Shown: one piece after another, positions 1-8,816 of the stretch
How positions within the stretch are numbered: the stretch's first letter is position 1
How the letters are laid out: every line of letters starts with the position of its first letter
NCBI RefSeq assembly: GCF_019693215.1
Contig: NZ_CP081183.1
Span: forward strand, 124,001-188,000
Source: Salinarchaeum sp. IM2453
GTDB lineage: Archaea > Halobacteriota > Halobacteria > Halobacteriales > Salinarchaeaceae
Direction: 5' to 3'
Length of the DNA stretch: 64,000 nucleotides
Notes under the pieces: generated by a model
The model's input: the letters and a program-made list of their open reading frames with translations, nothing else
Database searches by the model: none
What the model was told of the DNA's origin: nothing
Made by a program: the position numbers and the translations under genes

Positions 1-313
1 TAGTAACAATAATCTCTTCATCCGAATCATAAGAGAGATTATACTGTTGGTCAACAGTCGATGCGATAGCTTCTCGAAGCTCTCGCTTCCCCCGGTTAGA
101 GGTATATGAAGTTCGGCCCCGTTCTAGTGAGTGGATCGCTGCGTCACGTGCTGCCCACGGAGCTGAAAAATCTGGCTCACCAACACCTAACGAAATAACA
201 TCATCTGCCTCCTCAGCCAACTCAAAGAAGCGTCGAATTCCCGAAGGCGGAACTTCCTTAACGCGCTCAGCAATATTAAACGCCGATGCTTGTTTGGGCT
301 CTTCAGCAGTCAT
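1..313 (-). CDS. PLP-dependent class I/II aminotransferase, C-terminus cut by window edge
   Basis: Only the first 104 residues lie in the window; the gene runs off the left edge. Residues 41-49 read SLGVGEPDF, the substrate-binding signature near the N-terminus of aspartate-aminotransferase-like fold-type I enzymes, and a TSNRGKRELREAI stretch follows. The PLP lysine is outside the window, so substrate cannot be judged. The ATG overlaps the stop of the upstream Lrp-type regulator by 4 bp (ATGA), so the two are probably one transcript and the regulator may sense an amino acid handled by this enzyme (inference). Confidence 0.88.
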   Translation of the reverse strand, partial: MTAEEPKQASAFNIAERVKEVPPSGIRRFFELAEEADDVISLGVGEPDFSAPWAARDAAIHSLERGRTSYTSNRGKRELREAIASTVDQQYNLSYDSDEEIIVT

Positions 314-795
314 GGTGATATCGATAGTCGGTCATCATCGTCGCCGCCGTTGAAGGCGACCCCATTTTCTTTGTAACGGTCCATAACGTAGTGTGTAACG
401 GTCTGGGTAATCTCTGGAATCGGTGCAATTTGGTCGCTAACAAACTGAGAAACTTCACGCATCGAATCGCCTTCAACACGCATGTGGAAATCATAGTCAC
501 CAGAAACAAGTTGAAGCGACTCGACTTCAGGGAATTGGACAAGTCGATCAGCAATATCAATATAGCTTGTTTCGCGGTCGAGTTTAACATTGAGTTCAAC
601 TTCAGCTCGAACTCGCTCATCACTTGTCTCACCCCAGTCGATAACCGCTTGGTATCCACGAATGATGCCTTTTTCTTCCAACTGCTTAATTGCGGCTTCA
701 ACAGATTCCACATCAGTGTTAAGGATACGCGCAATGTCTTCAGTTGATCGACGGGCGTCGTCCAGCAGAAGGTCAATAAGTTCCTGTTCGTCCAT
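310..795 (-). CDS. Lrp/AsnC-family transcriptional regulator
   Basis: A 161-residue protein with the standard Lrp layout. An N-terminal winged HTH (about residues 1-45, with DIARILNTDVESVEAAI as the recognition region) is followed by a RAM-type ligand-binding and oligomerisation domain (about 65-145, with SLQLVSGDYDFHMRVEG). These proteins act as DNA-binding oligomers that respond to amino acids. It is the first gene of a pair with the downstream aminotransferase, with which it overlaps by 4 bp. The acidic DDDD tail is typical of haloarchaea. Which amino acid it senses cannot be read from the sequence. Confidence 0.9.
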   Translation of the reverse strand: MDEQELIDLLLDDARRSTEDIARILNTDVESVEAAIKQLEEKGIIRGYQAVIDWGETSDERVRAEVELNVKLDRETSYIDIADRLVQFPEVESLQLVSGDYDFHMRVEGDSMREVSQFVSDQIAPIPEITQTVTHYVMDRYKENGVAFNGGDDDDRLSISP

Positions 796-931
796 GATAT
801 ATAGGTGTGGTATGAAGACATATAATTCACCTCTTTTTGCAGTTACCTGGCAATATTAGAAGGATGATCAGTAAATGGAAATGTAAGCGACACTGGGACA
901 TACGTGCAACTGATAAGAAAAGATATGATGT

Positions 932-2419
932 ATGATTGATGCTGATTGGTATTGTCGAGATTGGCTTGCTCGACGGGCAAATATCTCTCCGAATAAGGAG
1001 GCAGTAGTATCCCCATCAAAGGGAGACTCACTTTCGTATCAAGAATTTCATCGAATAGTAGAGGATCGAGCGAAGCACCTTGTCCAGCATCTTAATAACA
1101 CAGCCCACATAGGCTGTCTCTCTAACTTACCACTGTCATTTGCGATTGATTTGTTTGCTGGCATTCGCGCAGGGAAGACAGTAATCCCGCTAAATCCTAC
1201 CCGGCCGAAAGAAGTGTTGCTCAGCCAATTAGAGTTAGTCGATGCGCAATCAGTGATGTACAACACTACGACTAACGAAATTGCTACATCACTGGCTGAA
1301 AATGGTCAGATTACCGGAATTCAGACAGATGGTATACCAACGGAAGATGGATGTGTCGGGCTGTTTGAGTCTCAGCAACAGTCAATCGACAACATACCCC
1401 TACCTGACAAGTGGTTGATTTTATTTACATCTGGGACAACCGGTGATACAAAGCCAGTTCCACTGACGGCAAGCAATTTAGGATCAAGTGCTGTCGGGTC
1501 TGCAATGCGATTAGGGATTGATCAACAAGACCGTTGGCTAGATCCACTTCCAACGTACCACATGGGCGGTATTGCCCCGATTATACGGTCAGTGTTGTAT
1601 GGAACGACTGTCGTACTGCAGGCTAATTTTGAGCCAAATCATACTATAAGGCTGATTGAAAACCACAGTGTATCAGGGATTTCCGTAGTACCCACGATGC
1701 TGCAAGAGATTCTTAACGCAGGAAGTCTTCCACTGCTTCGGTTCATTCTCTGTGGAGGAGCCAAAACGCCCCCTGACCTTATTGAAAGATGCAAACGTAG
1801 AAGACTCCCAATCTATCCAACATATGGTATGACAGAAGCATCATCTCAGATTGCCACCGCGACACCACTGGAAGCTTACAGGTATCCAGAGTATGTGGGT
1901 CGGCCGTTATTCCAGATGGACGTGAAAATCATCCAGGACGGAGAGTCAATGCCTGCTGGTGAAACAGGAGAAATCGTGATTGAGGGACCATCAGTGACAA
2001 CTGGCTACTACAACGATAAACAAGCAACAAGCAAACGAATAAGTGAACATGGATTTCATACAGGGGATATTGGCCGAGTGACAGAGAATGGAATGATTGC
2101 AGTCATCGGTCGTAAAGACAGAATGATTGTTACAGGCGGAGAAAATGTTCATCCTGAAGAAGTAGCTGATGTAATCGAAGGACATCCAGATGTCTCTGCT
2201 GTTGCTGTTGTAGGGATTGAAGATGAGCACTGGGGAGAAAAAGTAGCAGCCGCAATAGTAGGAGAAATAACCGAGATAGAGGTAAATGAACTCTGTGGCA
2301 CCAAGTTGGCGTCATACAAAGTACCAAAAACAGTTGTTACGGTCGAAGAACTACCACGAACGGCATCTGGTACAGTTGACTATTCTGCGGTGCGAGAATA
2401 TATACGACGTAAAGAATGA
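932..2419 (+). CDS. menE: AMP-binding acyl-CoA synthetase, o-succinylbenzoate-CoA ligase-like
   Basis: A 495-residue ANL-superfamily adenylating enzyme. The ATP-binding loop FTSGTTGDTKPV lies at about 165-176, and YPTYGMTEASSQI at about 293-305 resembles the MenE A5 region. The hinge and C-terminal domain follow (GRKDRMIVTGGENVHPEEV). MenE activates o-succinylbenzoate with CoA in menaquinone synthesis. No other men genes are adjacent, so the MenE call rests on overall resemblance and another acyl substrate is possible. The A10 motif reads PRTASGTVDY, with Thr where the catalytic Lys of the family normally sits. It converges on the small HTH gene, with 15 bp between the stops. Confidence 0.72.
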   Translation: MIDADWYCRDWLARRANISPNKEAVVSPSKGDSLSYQEFHRIVEDRAKHLVQHLNNTAHIGCLSNLPLSFAIDLFAGIRAGKTVIPLNPTRPKEVLLSQLELVDAQSVMYNTTTNEIATSLAENGQITGIQTDGIPTEDGCVGLFESQQQSIDNIPLPDKWLILFTSGTTGDTKPVPLTASNLGSSAVGSAMRLGIDQQDRWLDPLPTYHMGGIAPIIRSVLYGTTVVLQANFEPNHTIRLIENHSVSGISVVPTMLQEILNAGSLPLLRFILCGGAKTPPDLIERCKRRRLPIYPTYGMTEASSQIATATPLEAYRYPEYVGRPLFQMDVKIIQDGESMPAGETGEIVIEGPSVTTGYYNDKQATSKRISEHGFHTGDIGRVTENGMIAVIGRKDRMIVTGGENVHPEEVADVIEGHPDVSAVAVVGIEDEHWGEKVAAAIVGEITEIEVNELCGTKLASYKVPKTVVTVEELPRTASGTVDYSAVREYIRRKE

Positions 2420-2434
2420 ATGTGGGAAGTTAAG

Positions 2435-2782
2435 TTATTCTTCGTATACAAGGTTCATGATCCACTGTGAAAAAGCGTCACTGTGTGGATCAAGTTCTTC
2501 CTCGCCAACGAACGGAGAAAGCATATCACCGGCCATGAGAAGAGAAAAGTCAAGATCCTGTGCAGCAGGCATGATATAGTAGGTATTGTGCCCTTCATAG
2601 ACGGCTTCCTCTCGCCGAACAAGGTCTTGCTCGACGAGTTCACTAACAATACGGCTACCTTTTCGCGAAGAGACATCCAGTTTTTTCCAAAATTCACTCT
2701 GATAAATACCACCGGTTTCCCGGACTAACTCTAGACCAGCCAGCTCTTCTTCGGAGAGACTCTCTGTATCAGCAACGCTCAC
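2435..2782 (-). CDS. Winged-helix HTH transcriptional regulator (MarR-like)
   Basis: A small haloarchaeal winged-HTH protein, about 115 residues from the GTG at 2782. The reading frame opens further upstream to an ATG at 2833. The extra N-terminus (SPHHRHGHVFRSE) is His/Arg-rich and unlike halophilic proteins, and a GAGGTG sits just before the GTG, so the shorter form is preferred. The HTH core is GLELVRETGGIYQSEFWKKL and RIVSELVEQDLVRREE; the C-terminal half (LLMAGDMLSPFVGEEELDP) looks like a conserved dimerisation part. Target genes are unknown. It lies upstream of, and in the same direction as, nothing obvious; tpiA is behind it. Confidence 0.75.
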   Translation of the reverse strand: MSVADTESLSEEELAGLELVRETGGIYQSEFWKKLDVSSRKGSRIVSELVEQDLVRREEAVYEGHNTYYIMPAAQDLDFSLLMAGDMLSPFVGEEELDPHSDAFSQWIMNLVYEE

Positions 2783-2961
2783 AGGCACCACCTCGCTACG
2801 GAATACATGTCCATGTCTGTGATGGGGGCTCAAGCGTGTTTAACTTTTCTAGGTATGACTGGAGAAGAGTTGGATTATAATCTCAGAAACGACACGTCAA
2901 CAGCCGGGGGGCAAACTCCGCGTCCGCTCAAAAAGTCCGTAAATAAATCAGCTAGAAGTGT

Positions 2962-3612
2962 TCACGAAGTGATTCCGGAGGCGAGGTCCTCGATGACAGA
3001 GCGAGGGGAGTCTGATTTTGCAACACCACTGGCAAGTAATACACCATCGGCACCAAGACGATCCGCAGCAGCAACGTCCTCGCCGCTTGAAATACCAGCA
3101 CCGCAGTAGACATCGACAGACTCATCGACTGCTGTAACAGCAGCAACCGCATCCTCGACAATGTTAGGATCTGCTTTGCTAACCGGGGTTCCTGACCCAA
3201 TCAGCTCAGGCGGTTCAATTGCAATAGCATCTGGACCAAGATGAGCAACTGCGGCAGCCTGATTTGGATTGTTTGCACAAACAACGGTAGAAAGGCCAGC
3301 TCGTGTTGCAGATTGTATAGCAGCGTCAATATCAGCGAGCTTAAGCCGTTCTTCAGAATGATTAATTAGCGTTCCCGTTGCTCCAGCAGCAGCAACAGAT
3401 TCAGGTAAGACAGAACCGGTGTGACTACCGTAATCGATTGGGTCAATGTGTTGGCTCCATGTCTCAATATTATAATCTGAGACTGAGTCGAGTGATGGCA
3501 GTTGTGGTGCAACGGCTAGGTTAACGTTCTGTGAAGTTTCAGCGTTTGCAGCAGCAGCAGCGATTTCGATAGGGTCACAGTCGTAGGCCTTCAGATTGAT
3601 CAGGATAAACAT
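2962..3612 (-). CDS. tpiA: Triosephosphate isomerase
   Basis: A 216-residue TIM barrel of the short archaeal type. It interconverts dihydroxyacetone phosphate and glyceraldehyde 3-phosphate in the cytoplasm. Substrate-binding Asn6 and Lys8 are in INLKAYD, the electrophilic His85 is in INHSEER, and the catalytic base Glu133 is in [11 protein letters not shown]. The phosphate loops are visible near [11 protein letters not shown] and the GVLLASG motif. It reads in the same direction as the small HTH regulator downstream, with about 180 bp between them, and its own promoter region is AT-rich. Confidence 0.95.
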   Translation of the reverse strand: MFILINLKAYDCDPIEIAAAAANAETSQNVNLAVAPQLPSLDSVSDYNIETWSQHIDPIDYGSHTGSVLPESVAAAGATGTLINHSEERLKLADIDAAIQSATRAGLSTVVCANNPNQAAAVAHLGPDAIAIEPPELIGSGTPVSKADPNIVEDAVAAVTAVDESVDVYCGAGISSGEDVAAADRLGADGVLLASGVAKSDSPRSVIEDLASGITS

Positions 3613-3701
3613 ACTAATTATCTGTACGTATTCACTCCCGATAGTAGTAGCTTACTTCTCACAGCAAAGCACACCAAAAATTGTTATGAGTAGGCTAGCG
3701 C

Positions 3702-4238
3702 TCAGTCTTTCCGTTCAACTACATCTCCGAGAGTATATCCATCGGTACCACTAGATCCTTGCCAATCAGTCGATCCGTCATCACTACCACCAGCACTGAG
3801 AGAGATATCGAAGAAGTTCTCAAGTTTGGCTTGCAGATCATCACTCGGGAGTGTGTCACCGCGCTCAACTTTTCGAATGAGGCTCGCCTTCTCGTTGATT
3901 TGTTTGGCCAGTTCAGCCTGCGAAAGCCCTCGGTCTTCGCGCGCTTGGCGAAGTTGCTTGTCGTAATCCTGGGCAAGTTCGTCAACAGAGTCAAACATAT
4001 CACTCTGTTGGCTTGATGAGGAATAGGACCTAGAGGAAGTCTGGCCAGAAGATGCTGTCGTACTTGTTGTATCCGAGGAATCGGTCGAATATTTCGTAGA
4101 TGTAGATGAAGATGACTCAGAGGTCTCAACTTCCGTACCAAAGTCAGCACAGTTTGAACAGACCTGGAGTTCTGCCCCTTCAACTTTAATCTTTGTAGGC
4201 GAGTCGGTCTCAGTGCCACAAAGCTCGCATTGGACCAT
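3702..4238 (-). CDS. Multiprotein bridging factor-like zinc-ribbon plus HTH protein (MBF1 type)
   Basis: About 178 residues, starting at MVQCELCG. An upstream extension to 4304 is open but poorly conserved in character. The N-terminal zinc ribbon has Cys4, Cys7, Cys27 and Cys30 (CELC ... CSNC). A Ser/Thr-rich linker follows (about 40-90), then a Cro/C1-type HTH (LRQAREDRGLSQAELAKQI ... VERGDTLPSDD). This is the archaeal MBF1 layout; eukaryotic MBF1 is a transcriptional coactivator contacting TBP, and the archaeal role is less clear. It is flanked on both sides by noncoding sequence and appears monocistronic. Confidence 0.88.
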   Translation of the reverse strand: MVQCELCGTETDSPTKIKVEGAELQVCSNCADFGTEVETSESSSSTSTKYSTDSSDTTSTTASSGQTSSRSYSSSSQQSDMFDSVDELAQDYDKQLRQAREDRGLSQAELAKQINEKASLIRKVERGDTLPSDDLQAKLENFFDISLSAGGSDDGSTDWQGSSGTDGYTLGDVVERKD

Positions 4239-4367
4239 GCCTTCTTCTAACACAGCAGTATGCATAAATGATGCGTTGTTCTGGAACACTGTTTTATATG
4301 TCAAATATTAGTTATTTTGCGTCAAAATCCGGAGCTGCCATCTGATTTTTGCTGTAATACCACACAG

Positions 4368-4979
4368 CTATTCATTCAGTGACCGCCAGGCACCGAAAAA
4401 CCGTTGAATAGCTGTGAGATGTCCGACAACAGCAAAAATAATCAAAAGCCAGCCAACAACAGTATATCCATACACAGGATCGGAATACACAAACATAACA
4501 AATCCGATGAGGCCAATGAGCGCAAGGCGGTCAGCACGTCCAAGTAATCCGCCATATTCGCGTTCAAGTCCGATTGCTTGTGTCTGGGTGCCAAGATAGG
4601 AGGTAAGCAACACACCAGTAACAGCTAGAAATCCAATTGCATACTGCTGTACACCGGCTGCGAGACCGGCAATGAGAATCACATCAGCGTACCGATCAAT
4701 GACGTGATCAAGCAGATCTCCAGCCCGTGAGCTGACTTGTTGTTTACGAGCGAGTGCTCCATCAATAAGATCAAGAAGCCCATTTAATGCAACGAATACT
4801 CCACCCGCTGCATACAGCCAATGGGCCTCCATAGCAAAATAAAAACAGAGACCTGCAAAGGCCGCGGCAATAAGTCCAAGCACACTAACTGAGTTTGGCG
4901 TAAGGCCGGCCCGGTCAGCCGCAGTAACGAATGGGCTTGTAACTCGATCTGCAGTGTTGCGAAATCGATCAAGTGTCAT
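4368..4979 (-). CDS. CDP-alcohol phosphatidyltransferase family membrane enzyme
   Basis: A 203-residue polytopic membrane protein carrying the full family signature D-x2-DG-x2-AR-x8-G-x3-D-x3-D, seen as Asp70, Asp73-Gly74, Ala77-Arg78, Gly87, Asp91 and Asp95. These enzymes transfer a phosphoalcohol from a CDP-linked lipid donor. In archaea they make archaetidylglycerol, archaetidylserine or archaetidylinositol phosphates, and the exact headgroup here cannot be read. It is the last gene of a tight operon with hisC and the AK6-type kinase, overlapping the kinase by 4 bp (ATGA). Confidence 0.88.
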   Translation of the reverse strand: MTLDRFRNTADRVTSPFVTAADRAGLTPNSVSVLGLIAAAFAGLCFYFAMEAHWLYAAGGVFVALNGLLDLIDGALARKQQVSSRAGDLLDHVIDRYADVILIAGLAAGVQQYAIGFLAVTGVLLTSYLGTQTQAIGLEREYGGLLGRADRLALIGLIGFVMFVYSDPVYGYTVVGWLLIIFAVVGHLTAIQRFFGAWRSLNE

Positions 4980-5491
4980 ATGTCATCGATGTAATCAAGG
5001 TATGATACTTTACCTGCATTTGGCGAGCGGTTCTCTTCAATGACTGCTTGAATCTCACCTGCAACTTCCTCAGGGGTGCGGTTAGTTGTTGTTATTTCAT
5101 ACACTGAGTCTAGACCATGTTGGTCAACTGCCTCTGATAAAATTACATCAAGCGCTTCGCTTCTTGCATTTTCTTTGATGGTTGCTTGCGGTTCCTCTCG
5201 TTGCTCAAGTCGCTTTTCAATGGTCTCTGGATGGGCTCTTAGCACGATTACACGGTCAACCGGGAGATAATGAGAAAGATGGGACTCGAATATGAGGTTA
5301 GTTTGATCAGTATACCGTTCAGCAATCTCATTGATGTCAGCAATGACACTATCGCGGTTCTCATCAGTGTCTGTGTATAGTTGCTCTTGTTTGATGACAT
5401 CATTTAGATGAACTACATCAAGATCAGTTTCAAGAGCGTTAGTCGCCGATGTCTTTCCTGTGCCAGGAGTTCCGGTTACTGCGACCCGCAT
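4976..5491 (-). CDS. AK6/Fap7-type adenylate kinase
   Basis: A 171-residue P-loop kinase. The Walker A loop GTPGTGKTSA begins at residue 7, an HLNDVIKQE segment follows (the AK6 NMP-side region), then FESHLSHYLPVD and a VIVLRAHPETIEKRL segment. AK6/Fap7 proteins have adenylate kinase and ATPase activity and, in archaea and eukaryotes, associate with uS11 in small-subunit ribosome maturation. It is only 2 bp from the hisC stop and overlaps the next gene by 4 bp, so it is translated from the hisC operon. Confidence 0.88.
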   Translation of the reverse strand: MRVAVTGTPGTGKTSATNALETDLDVVHLNDVIKQEQLYTDTDENRDSVIADINEIAERYTDQTNLIFESHLSHYLPVDRVIVLRAHPETIEKRLEQREEPQATIKENARSEALDVILSEAVDQHGLDSVYEITTTNRTPEEVAGEIQAVIEENRSPNAGKVSYLDYIDDI

Positions 5492-5493
5492 GG

Positions 5494-6588
5494 TCAGTCA
5501 CCGTGAGAGGAACTTAAAGCAGCTACAACATCATTTACTGCATTTATTGCTTCGGTTGTTTCTTGCTCAGTTCCACATGAAATGCGGATGCAGTCTGAAA
5601 GACCAAAGCTTGAACAATCTCTCACGATGACCCCTCGTTGTTTGAGTTGGTCTGAGACAGTGCTGGCGTCACCGACCTCTGCGAGGACAAAATTACCCTG
5701 GCTCTCCCACGTTGGAACCTTAAGTTCGGACTGGAGGCGCTTCCGCTGCGTTTTAGCCGAGCTTACGGTTTTTTCTACGTGGGACTGATCTGCAAGTGCG
5801 GCGGATGCGGCTCGACAGGCTATTTCATTTACGGCAAATGGCGTATTAATCCGACCATATGCGTCTGCCCACGAATCAGGAACCAACGCATATCCCACTC
5901 GAAGGCCAGCAAGTCCATAGGCTTTTGAAAACGTACGGAGAACAGCAATATCATCTCGGTGGTCAAGCAATTCACGAGCACTCGCTATTGATGAAAATTC
6001 ACCATACGCTTCGTCAACGACCACAAGTGTATCCGAATCGGTCTGAGCGGCAATCGAACGGATTGTATCGTGCGTGACAACAGATCCAGTCGGGTTATGT
6101 GGACTGGTGAGAAACACGATACGGTGGTCGTCATATGCCTCAAGGACGGTCTCATCGGTAACTGTAAAATCACTTTCTCGAGAGACTGGATAGTGTTCAA
6201 CAGCACCATGGTGATACCGACTGCTCATAGCGTAGTATGAAAATCCTGGTTGAGGAACAAGAATGCGATCACCAGGCCGAAGAACAGCCCGAGAGAGGTA
6301 GTCAATTGCCCCGTCAGCGCCAGGAGAAAGCCATACTTGTTCCGGGGACACGTCCCAATGTTTAGCAAGAGACTCAGTAAGGTCAGTATGACTAGATTTT
6401 GGGTATTCGTGAACAGAAGAGGCAGCCGATGAAATAGCATCAATGGCGTTCTCCGGGGGACCATGCGGATTCTCGTTAGACCCCAGCGCGACTAGCTCCT
6501 CTGGATCCATCCCCAGCTCTCTGGCAACCTCCACAAGGCCCTCTCCAGGCACATATACTTCATGGTCCGACAGGTCTCTGTAGTGCAT
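5494..6588 (-). CDS. hisC: Histidinol-phosphate aminotransferase
   Basis: About 364 residues from MHYRDLSDHEVYVPGEG. The frame is open upstream to 6804, but that part is GC-richer and does not look like HisC. Fold-type I features are GSNENPHGPP near residue 38, VVDEAYGEFS (PLP pyridine Asp) and the PLP lysine in RTFSKAYGLAGLRVGYA. It transfers an amino group to imidazole-acetol phosphate in histidine synthesis. It heads the operon with the AK6-type kinase and the CDP-alcohol enzyme. No other his genes are in the window. Confidence 0.93.
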   Translation of the reverse strand: MHYRDLSDHEVYVPGEGLVEVARELGMDPEELVALGSNENPHGPPENAIDAISSAASSVHEYPKSSHTDLTESLAKHWDVSPEQVWLSPGADGAIDYLSRAVLRPGDRILVPQPGFSYYAMSSRYHHGAVEHYPVSRESDFTVTDETVLEAYDDHRIVFLTSPHNPTGSVVTHDTIRSIAAQTDSDTLVVVDEAYGEFSSIASARELLDHRDDIAVLRTFSKAYGLAGLRVGYALVPDSWADAYGRINTPFAVNEIACRAASAALADQSHVEKTVSSAKTQRKRLQSELKVPTWESQGNFVLAEVGDASTVSDQLKQRGVIVRDCSSFGLSDCIRISCGTEQETTEAINAVNDVVAALSSSHGD

Positions 6589-6591
6589 ACA

Positions 6592-6804
6592 TATAATCAG
6601 ATAGGGAAGGATGTAAGAGTTATCGAATAGAGATGGAAAATAGCATTTTACAGAGGTAGCAAGACGAAGGGCCACCCCTACACAGACAGAGTTCTCGTGC
6701 TTGCCGGAGTCCACAACTGGTGGTCTGAATCCCGTATTAACCACTTCCTCGGGCGGCTGGTCCGCCTCGGAACGATCATACTGCGTCTCAGTTAAGAATA
6801 ACAC
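6592..6804 (-). other. GC-rich open fragment upstream of hisC, unexplained
   Basis: The hisC frame stays open upstream from 6588 to an ATG at 6804. The fragment around 6655-6800 is GC-richer than hisC and encodes a segment (QPPEEVVNTGFRPPVVDSG) with no resemblance to aminotransferases. It abuts the tnpB right-end region that begins near 6805. I read it as a relic of mobile DNA that happens to be open, and do not claim it is translated. Confidence 0.35.
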
Positions 6805-6831
6805 TCTGGGGTGACGCTCTCACGTCAACTG

Positions 6832-6852
6832 CCTCGGGGTCAAGCCCCGAGG
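6832..6852 (-). repeat. Right-end hairpin of the truncated tnpB element
   Basis: Perfect 8-bp inverted repeat with a 5-nt loop, immediately beyond the tnpB stop. Near-identical hairpins recur at 29925-29945 and 46387-46407. Candidate 3' part of a TnpB-associated noncoding RNA. Confidence 0.7.
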
Positions 6853-6865
6853 TTCTTCCCGTGGA

Positions 6866-7495
6866 TCAGTCGGACACGCCTCGGATACCCTCGGTCTGGT
6901 CGCCTTGAACGGTATCAGAGGTCACGGTTGGGCCGTCCACAGGTCCCGATGCCTGCCGTCGCAACTTCCACTTCTGCACCTGTGGGAGTGTGTTGAGAGC
7001 AGGCACATTTCTATTGTCTTGTGTTCTCAACCACTTCTGCGCGACACTGATACCAGCGCCACGGTCAGCGTGGTCTTGATGATCGCACCCACAGCACTTG
7101 AACCGTTTCTTGTGACGGTTCGCCCGGTCTGTGTGGCCACAGACTGGACACTGTTGGCTGGTGTACTCCGGGTCAATATCATCTGACGGAATCCCGCACC
7201 ATGCGGCCTTGTACGTGATAAAGTCGCGGAGTTTGGCGAACGGTAGTGAATGGAGTCGCCGATTCATTCGAGTCCCGTACTCAATATCATCTCTCATGTC
7301 TTTGAGGTCTTCAAAGACAATTACAGGACTGTCGAACCGGTGAATCCACTCGACCACGCGCCGTGACACCGTGTGGAGTTGGTCATGAACGAACCGTTGT
7401 TCCTTGTCGCGGAACACATCGTTGAACGCGGTCTGCCCGGCTTCTTGCATCCGCTTCCGCATCGTAGAGATGGCGTTCGTCTCGCTGCCGCTGTA
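6866..7495 (-). pseudogene. 5'-truncated tnpB (RNA-guided nuclease of IS200/IS605 superfamily)
   Basis: Encodes about the last 200 residues of a TnpB. The frame is open to about 7495 without a convincing start; the first internal ATG is at 7462 (MRKRMQEAGQ). Still present are the second RuvC acidic residue in VIVFEDLKDMRD, the zinc ribbon (CPVCGH ... CCGCDHQ) and the third acidic residue in DHADRGAGIS. The WED/REC region and the first RuvC Asp are missing. It closely resembles the C-terminal half of the intact TnpB at 34777-36168. Without the first catalytic Asp it cannot be a nuclease. Confidence 0.85.
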
Positions 7496-7591
7496 AGTCG
7501 TATATTCTATCCAAGCAGAATGTAATATTATCCTACGACTCGTTGTTAGAAGCCAAAAGAATCAAGCCTTAAGATGCCATTTAAATACTCA

Positions 7592-7843
7592 ATGAGTCGT
7601 TCTGACTTGCGTGCACGAGCACATGATTTAGATGTTACAGTTTGGGTTGGGAAAAACGGTGTCGAGGCCGTGGTAGAGGAAGCAGATCGGCAGTTGGATG
7701 ATGATGACTTAGTTAAAGTAAAGTTTCTTCGTGCTGCACGTGGAGGTACCTCAACGGAGGAGTTAGCAGAGCAACTCGCTTCACAGGTTGATGCAGAACT
7801 CGTGGAAACACGTGGAAATACAGCCGTGTTCTATCGAGAATGA
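7592..7843 (+). CDS. YhbY/CRM-domain RNA-binding protein
   Basis: About 83 residues from MSRSDLRARAHDLD. An in-frame ATG at 7574 would add six residues, but the shorter start matches where the family normally begins. The sequence carries the CRM-domain layout: TVWVGKNGVEAVVEE, then LVKVKFLRAARGG (the GxxG-type RNA-binding loop equivalent) and a C-terminal strand. YhbY-type proteins bind pre-ribosomal particles or structured RNA. The stop overlaps the MscS start by 4 bp, so the two genes form one operon. Confidence 0.85.
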   Translation: MSRSDLRARAHDLDVTVWVGKNGVEAVVEEADRQLDDDDLVKVKFLRAARGGTSTEELAEQLASQVDAELVETRGNTAVFYRE

Positions 7844-8739
7844 CAATGTTTTTTGGAGTGATTAGTGATTTAATTGATACACTGGGAATAGCCTCTGATC
7901 CCGTAGTCATTATCGTCGACGCAGCAATGCCTTATGCGATTTTTATTGTTGCATTCATAGCTTTGTACTACGTTGGAAAGCAGACTGCGATTCCACTCTT
8001 CAGTAGAGCACTTCAAAAGCGCGATATTGACGAACACGCACGGAGACCTCTGTTGAAGGCTAGTCGATTTGTTGTCATGTTTGCCGCCATTGCAGTTGCA
8101 TTCGGAGTGGCTGGATTTGGGAACTTTCTCACGGCGTTAGCAGCTGTCGCCGCTGCTGCAACGCTGGCAGTCGGATTTGCGATGCAGAATGTTATCCGAA
8201 ATTTTGTTTCAGGACTGTTCATTTTTATAGAACGGCCATTTCGGATCAATGACTGGGTAGAGTGGGACGGTAATTCAGGGATCGTGCAGGATATTAGTTT
8301 ACGCGTTACTCGGGTCAAGACGTTCGACAATGAACTGTTAACAGTTCCTAATTCAGAATTAACAGACAGTGTAATTAAAAATCCAGTTGCGAACGAAAAG
8401 CTCAGACTACGGGTTCTGTTCGGGATCGGATACGACGAAGATATTGAGCAGGCAACCGATATAATCATCGAGGAAGCAAAAGCGCATCCAGATATTATGA
8501 ACGATCCGGAACCATCGGTGCGCGTGACAGAGCTAGGGGATTCACATGTCGGCTTACAGTCGCGAATCTGGATTGAAAGTCCGAACAGAGCGGATTTTGT
8601 AAAGACAAAAAGCGAATATGTACAATCGGTAAAAGAGCAATTCGATGCAGAAGGGATTAACATTCCATATCCACATCGAGAGTTGGTTGGGAGCATTACA
8701 GTTGATGAGCAAACAAACAGAGTCGGGACGAGCGATTGA
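7840..8739 (+). CDS. MscS-family mechanosensitive channel
   Basis: A 299-residue membrane protein. TM helices lie at about 28-47 and 72-92. The pore-lining TM3 (about 93-125, Gly/Ala-rich: FLTALAAVAAAATLAVGFAM) runs into the conserved QNVIRNFVSGLFIFIERPF segment. The MscS beta domain (about 135-190, DWVEWDGNSGIVQDI, TVPNSEL) and a C-terminal alpha/beta domain follow. Such channels release solutes on osmotic downshock, plausible in a salt-in halophile. Translationally coupled to the YhbY-like gene by a 4-bp overlap. Confidence 0.92.
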   Translation: MTMFFGVISDLIDTLGIASDPVVIIVDAAMPYAIFIVAFIALYYVGKQTAIPLFSRALQKRDIDEHARRPLLKASRFVVMFAAIAVAFGVAGFGNFLTALAAVAAAATLAVGFAMQNVIRNFVSGLFIFIERPFRINDWVEWDGNSGIVQDISLRVTRVKTFDNELLTVPNSELTDSVIKNPVANEKLRLRVLFGIGYDEDIEQATDIIIEEAKAHPDIMNDPEPSVRVTELGDSHVGLQSRIWIESPNRADFVKTKSEYVQSVKEQFDAEGINIPYPHRELVGSITVDEQTNRVGTSD

Positions 8740-8807
8740 CCAAGAAATAACTACTGTCCTACTATTTATTTACTGGTAATAAATGGGTTTATTCTCTCTT
8801 TCCTAAA

Positions 8808-8816
8808 ATAAAAAAG
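8808..8816 (-). terminator. Oligo-T terminator of SRP RNA
   Basis: The RNA 3' end (AGUCC) is followed directly on the minus strand by a run of T residues (CCTTTTTTATTTT), the usual archaeal transcription termination signal. Confidence 0.6.

Larger units (their letters stand above)
6805..7500 (-). mobile_element. Truncated IS1341/TnpB-type element with intact right-end hairpin
   Basis: Remnant holding the C-terminal half of a tnpB gene plus its 3' side. Just beyond the gene is a perfect 8-bp stem (CCTCGGGG / CCCCGAGG, loop TCAAG) at 6832-6852. This is the kind of subterminal palindrome found at the right end of IS200/IS605-superfamily elements and at the 3' end of TnpB guide (omega) RNAs. The left part of the element is missing; similarity stops near 7500, where AT-rich host sequence begins. 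Confidence 0.75.

Noticed and set aside
8013-8696. Long open frame opposite the MscS gene
   Set aside because: It is antisense to a clear MscS protein, and its composition (Ser/Asn/Ile-rich with many Arg) is not haloarchaeal.
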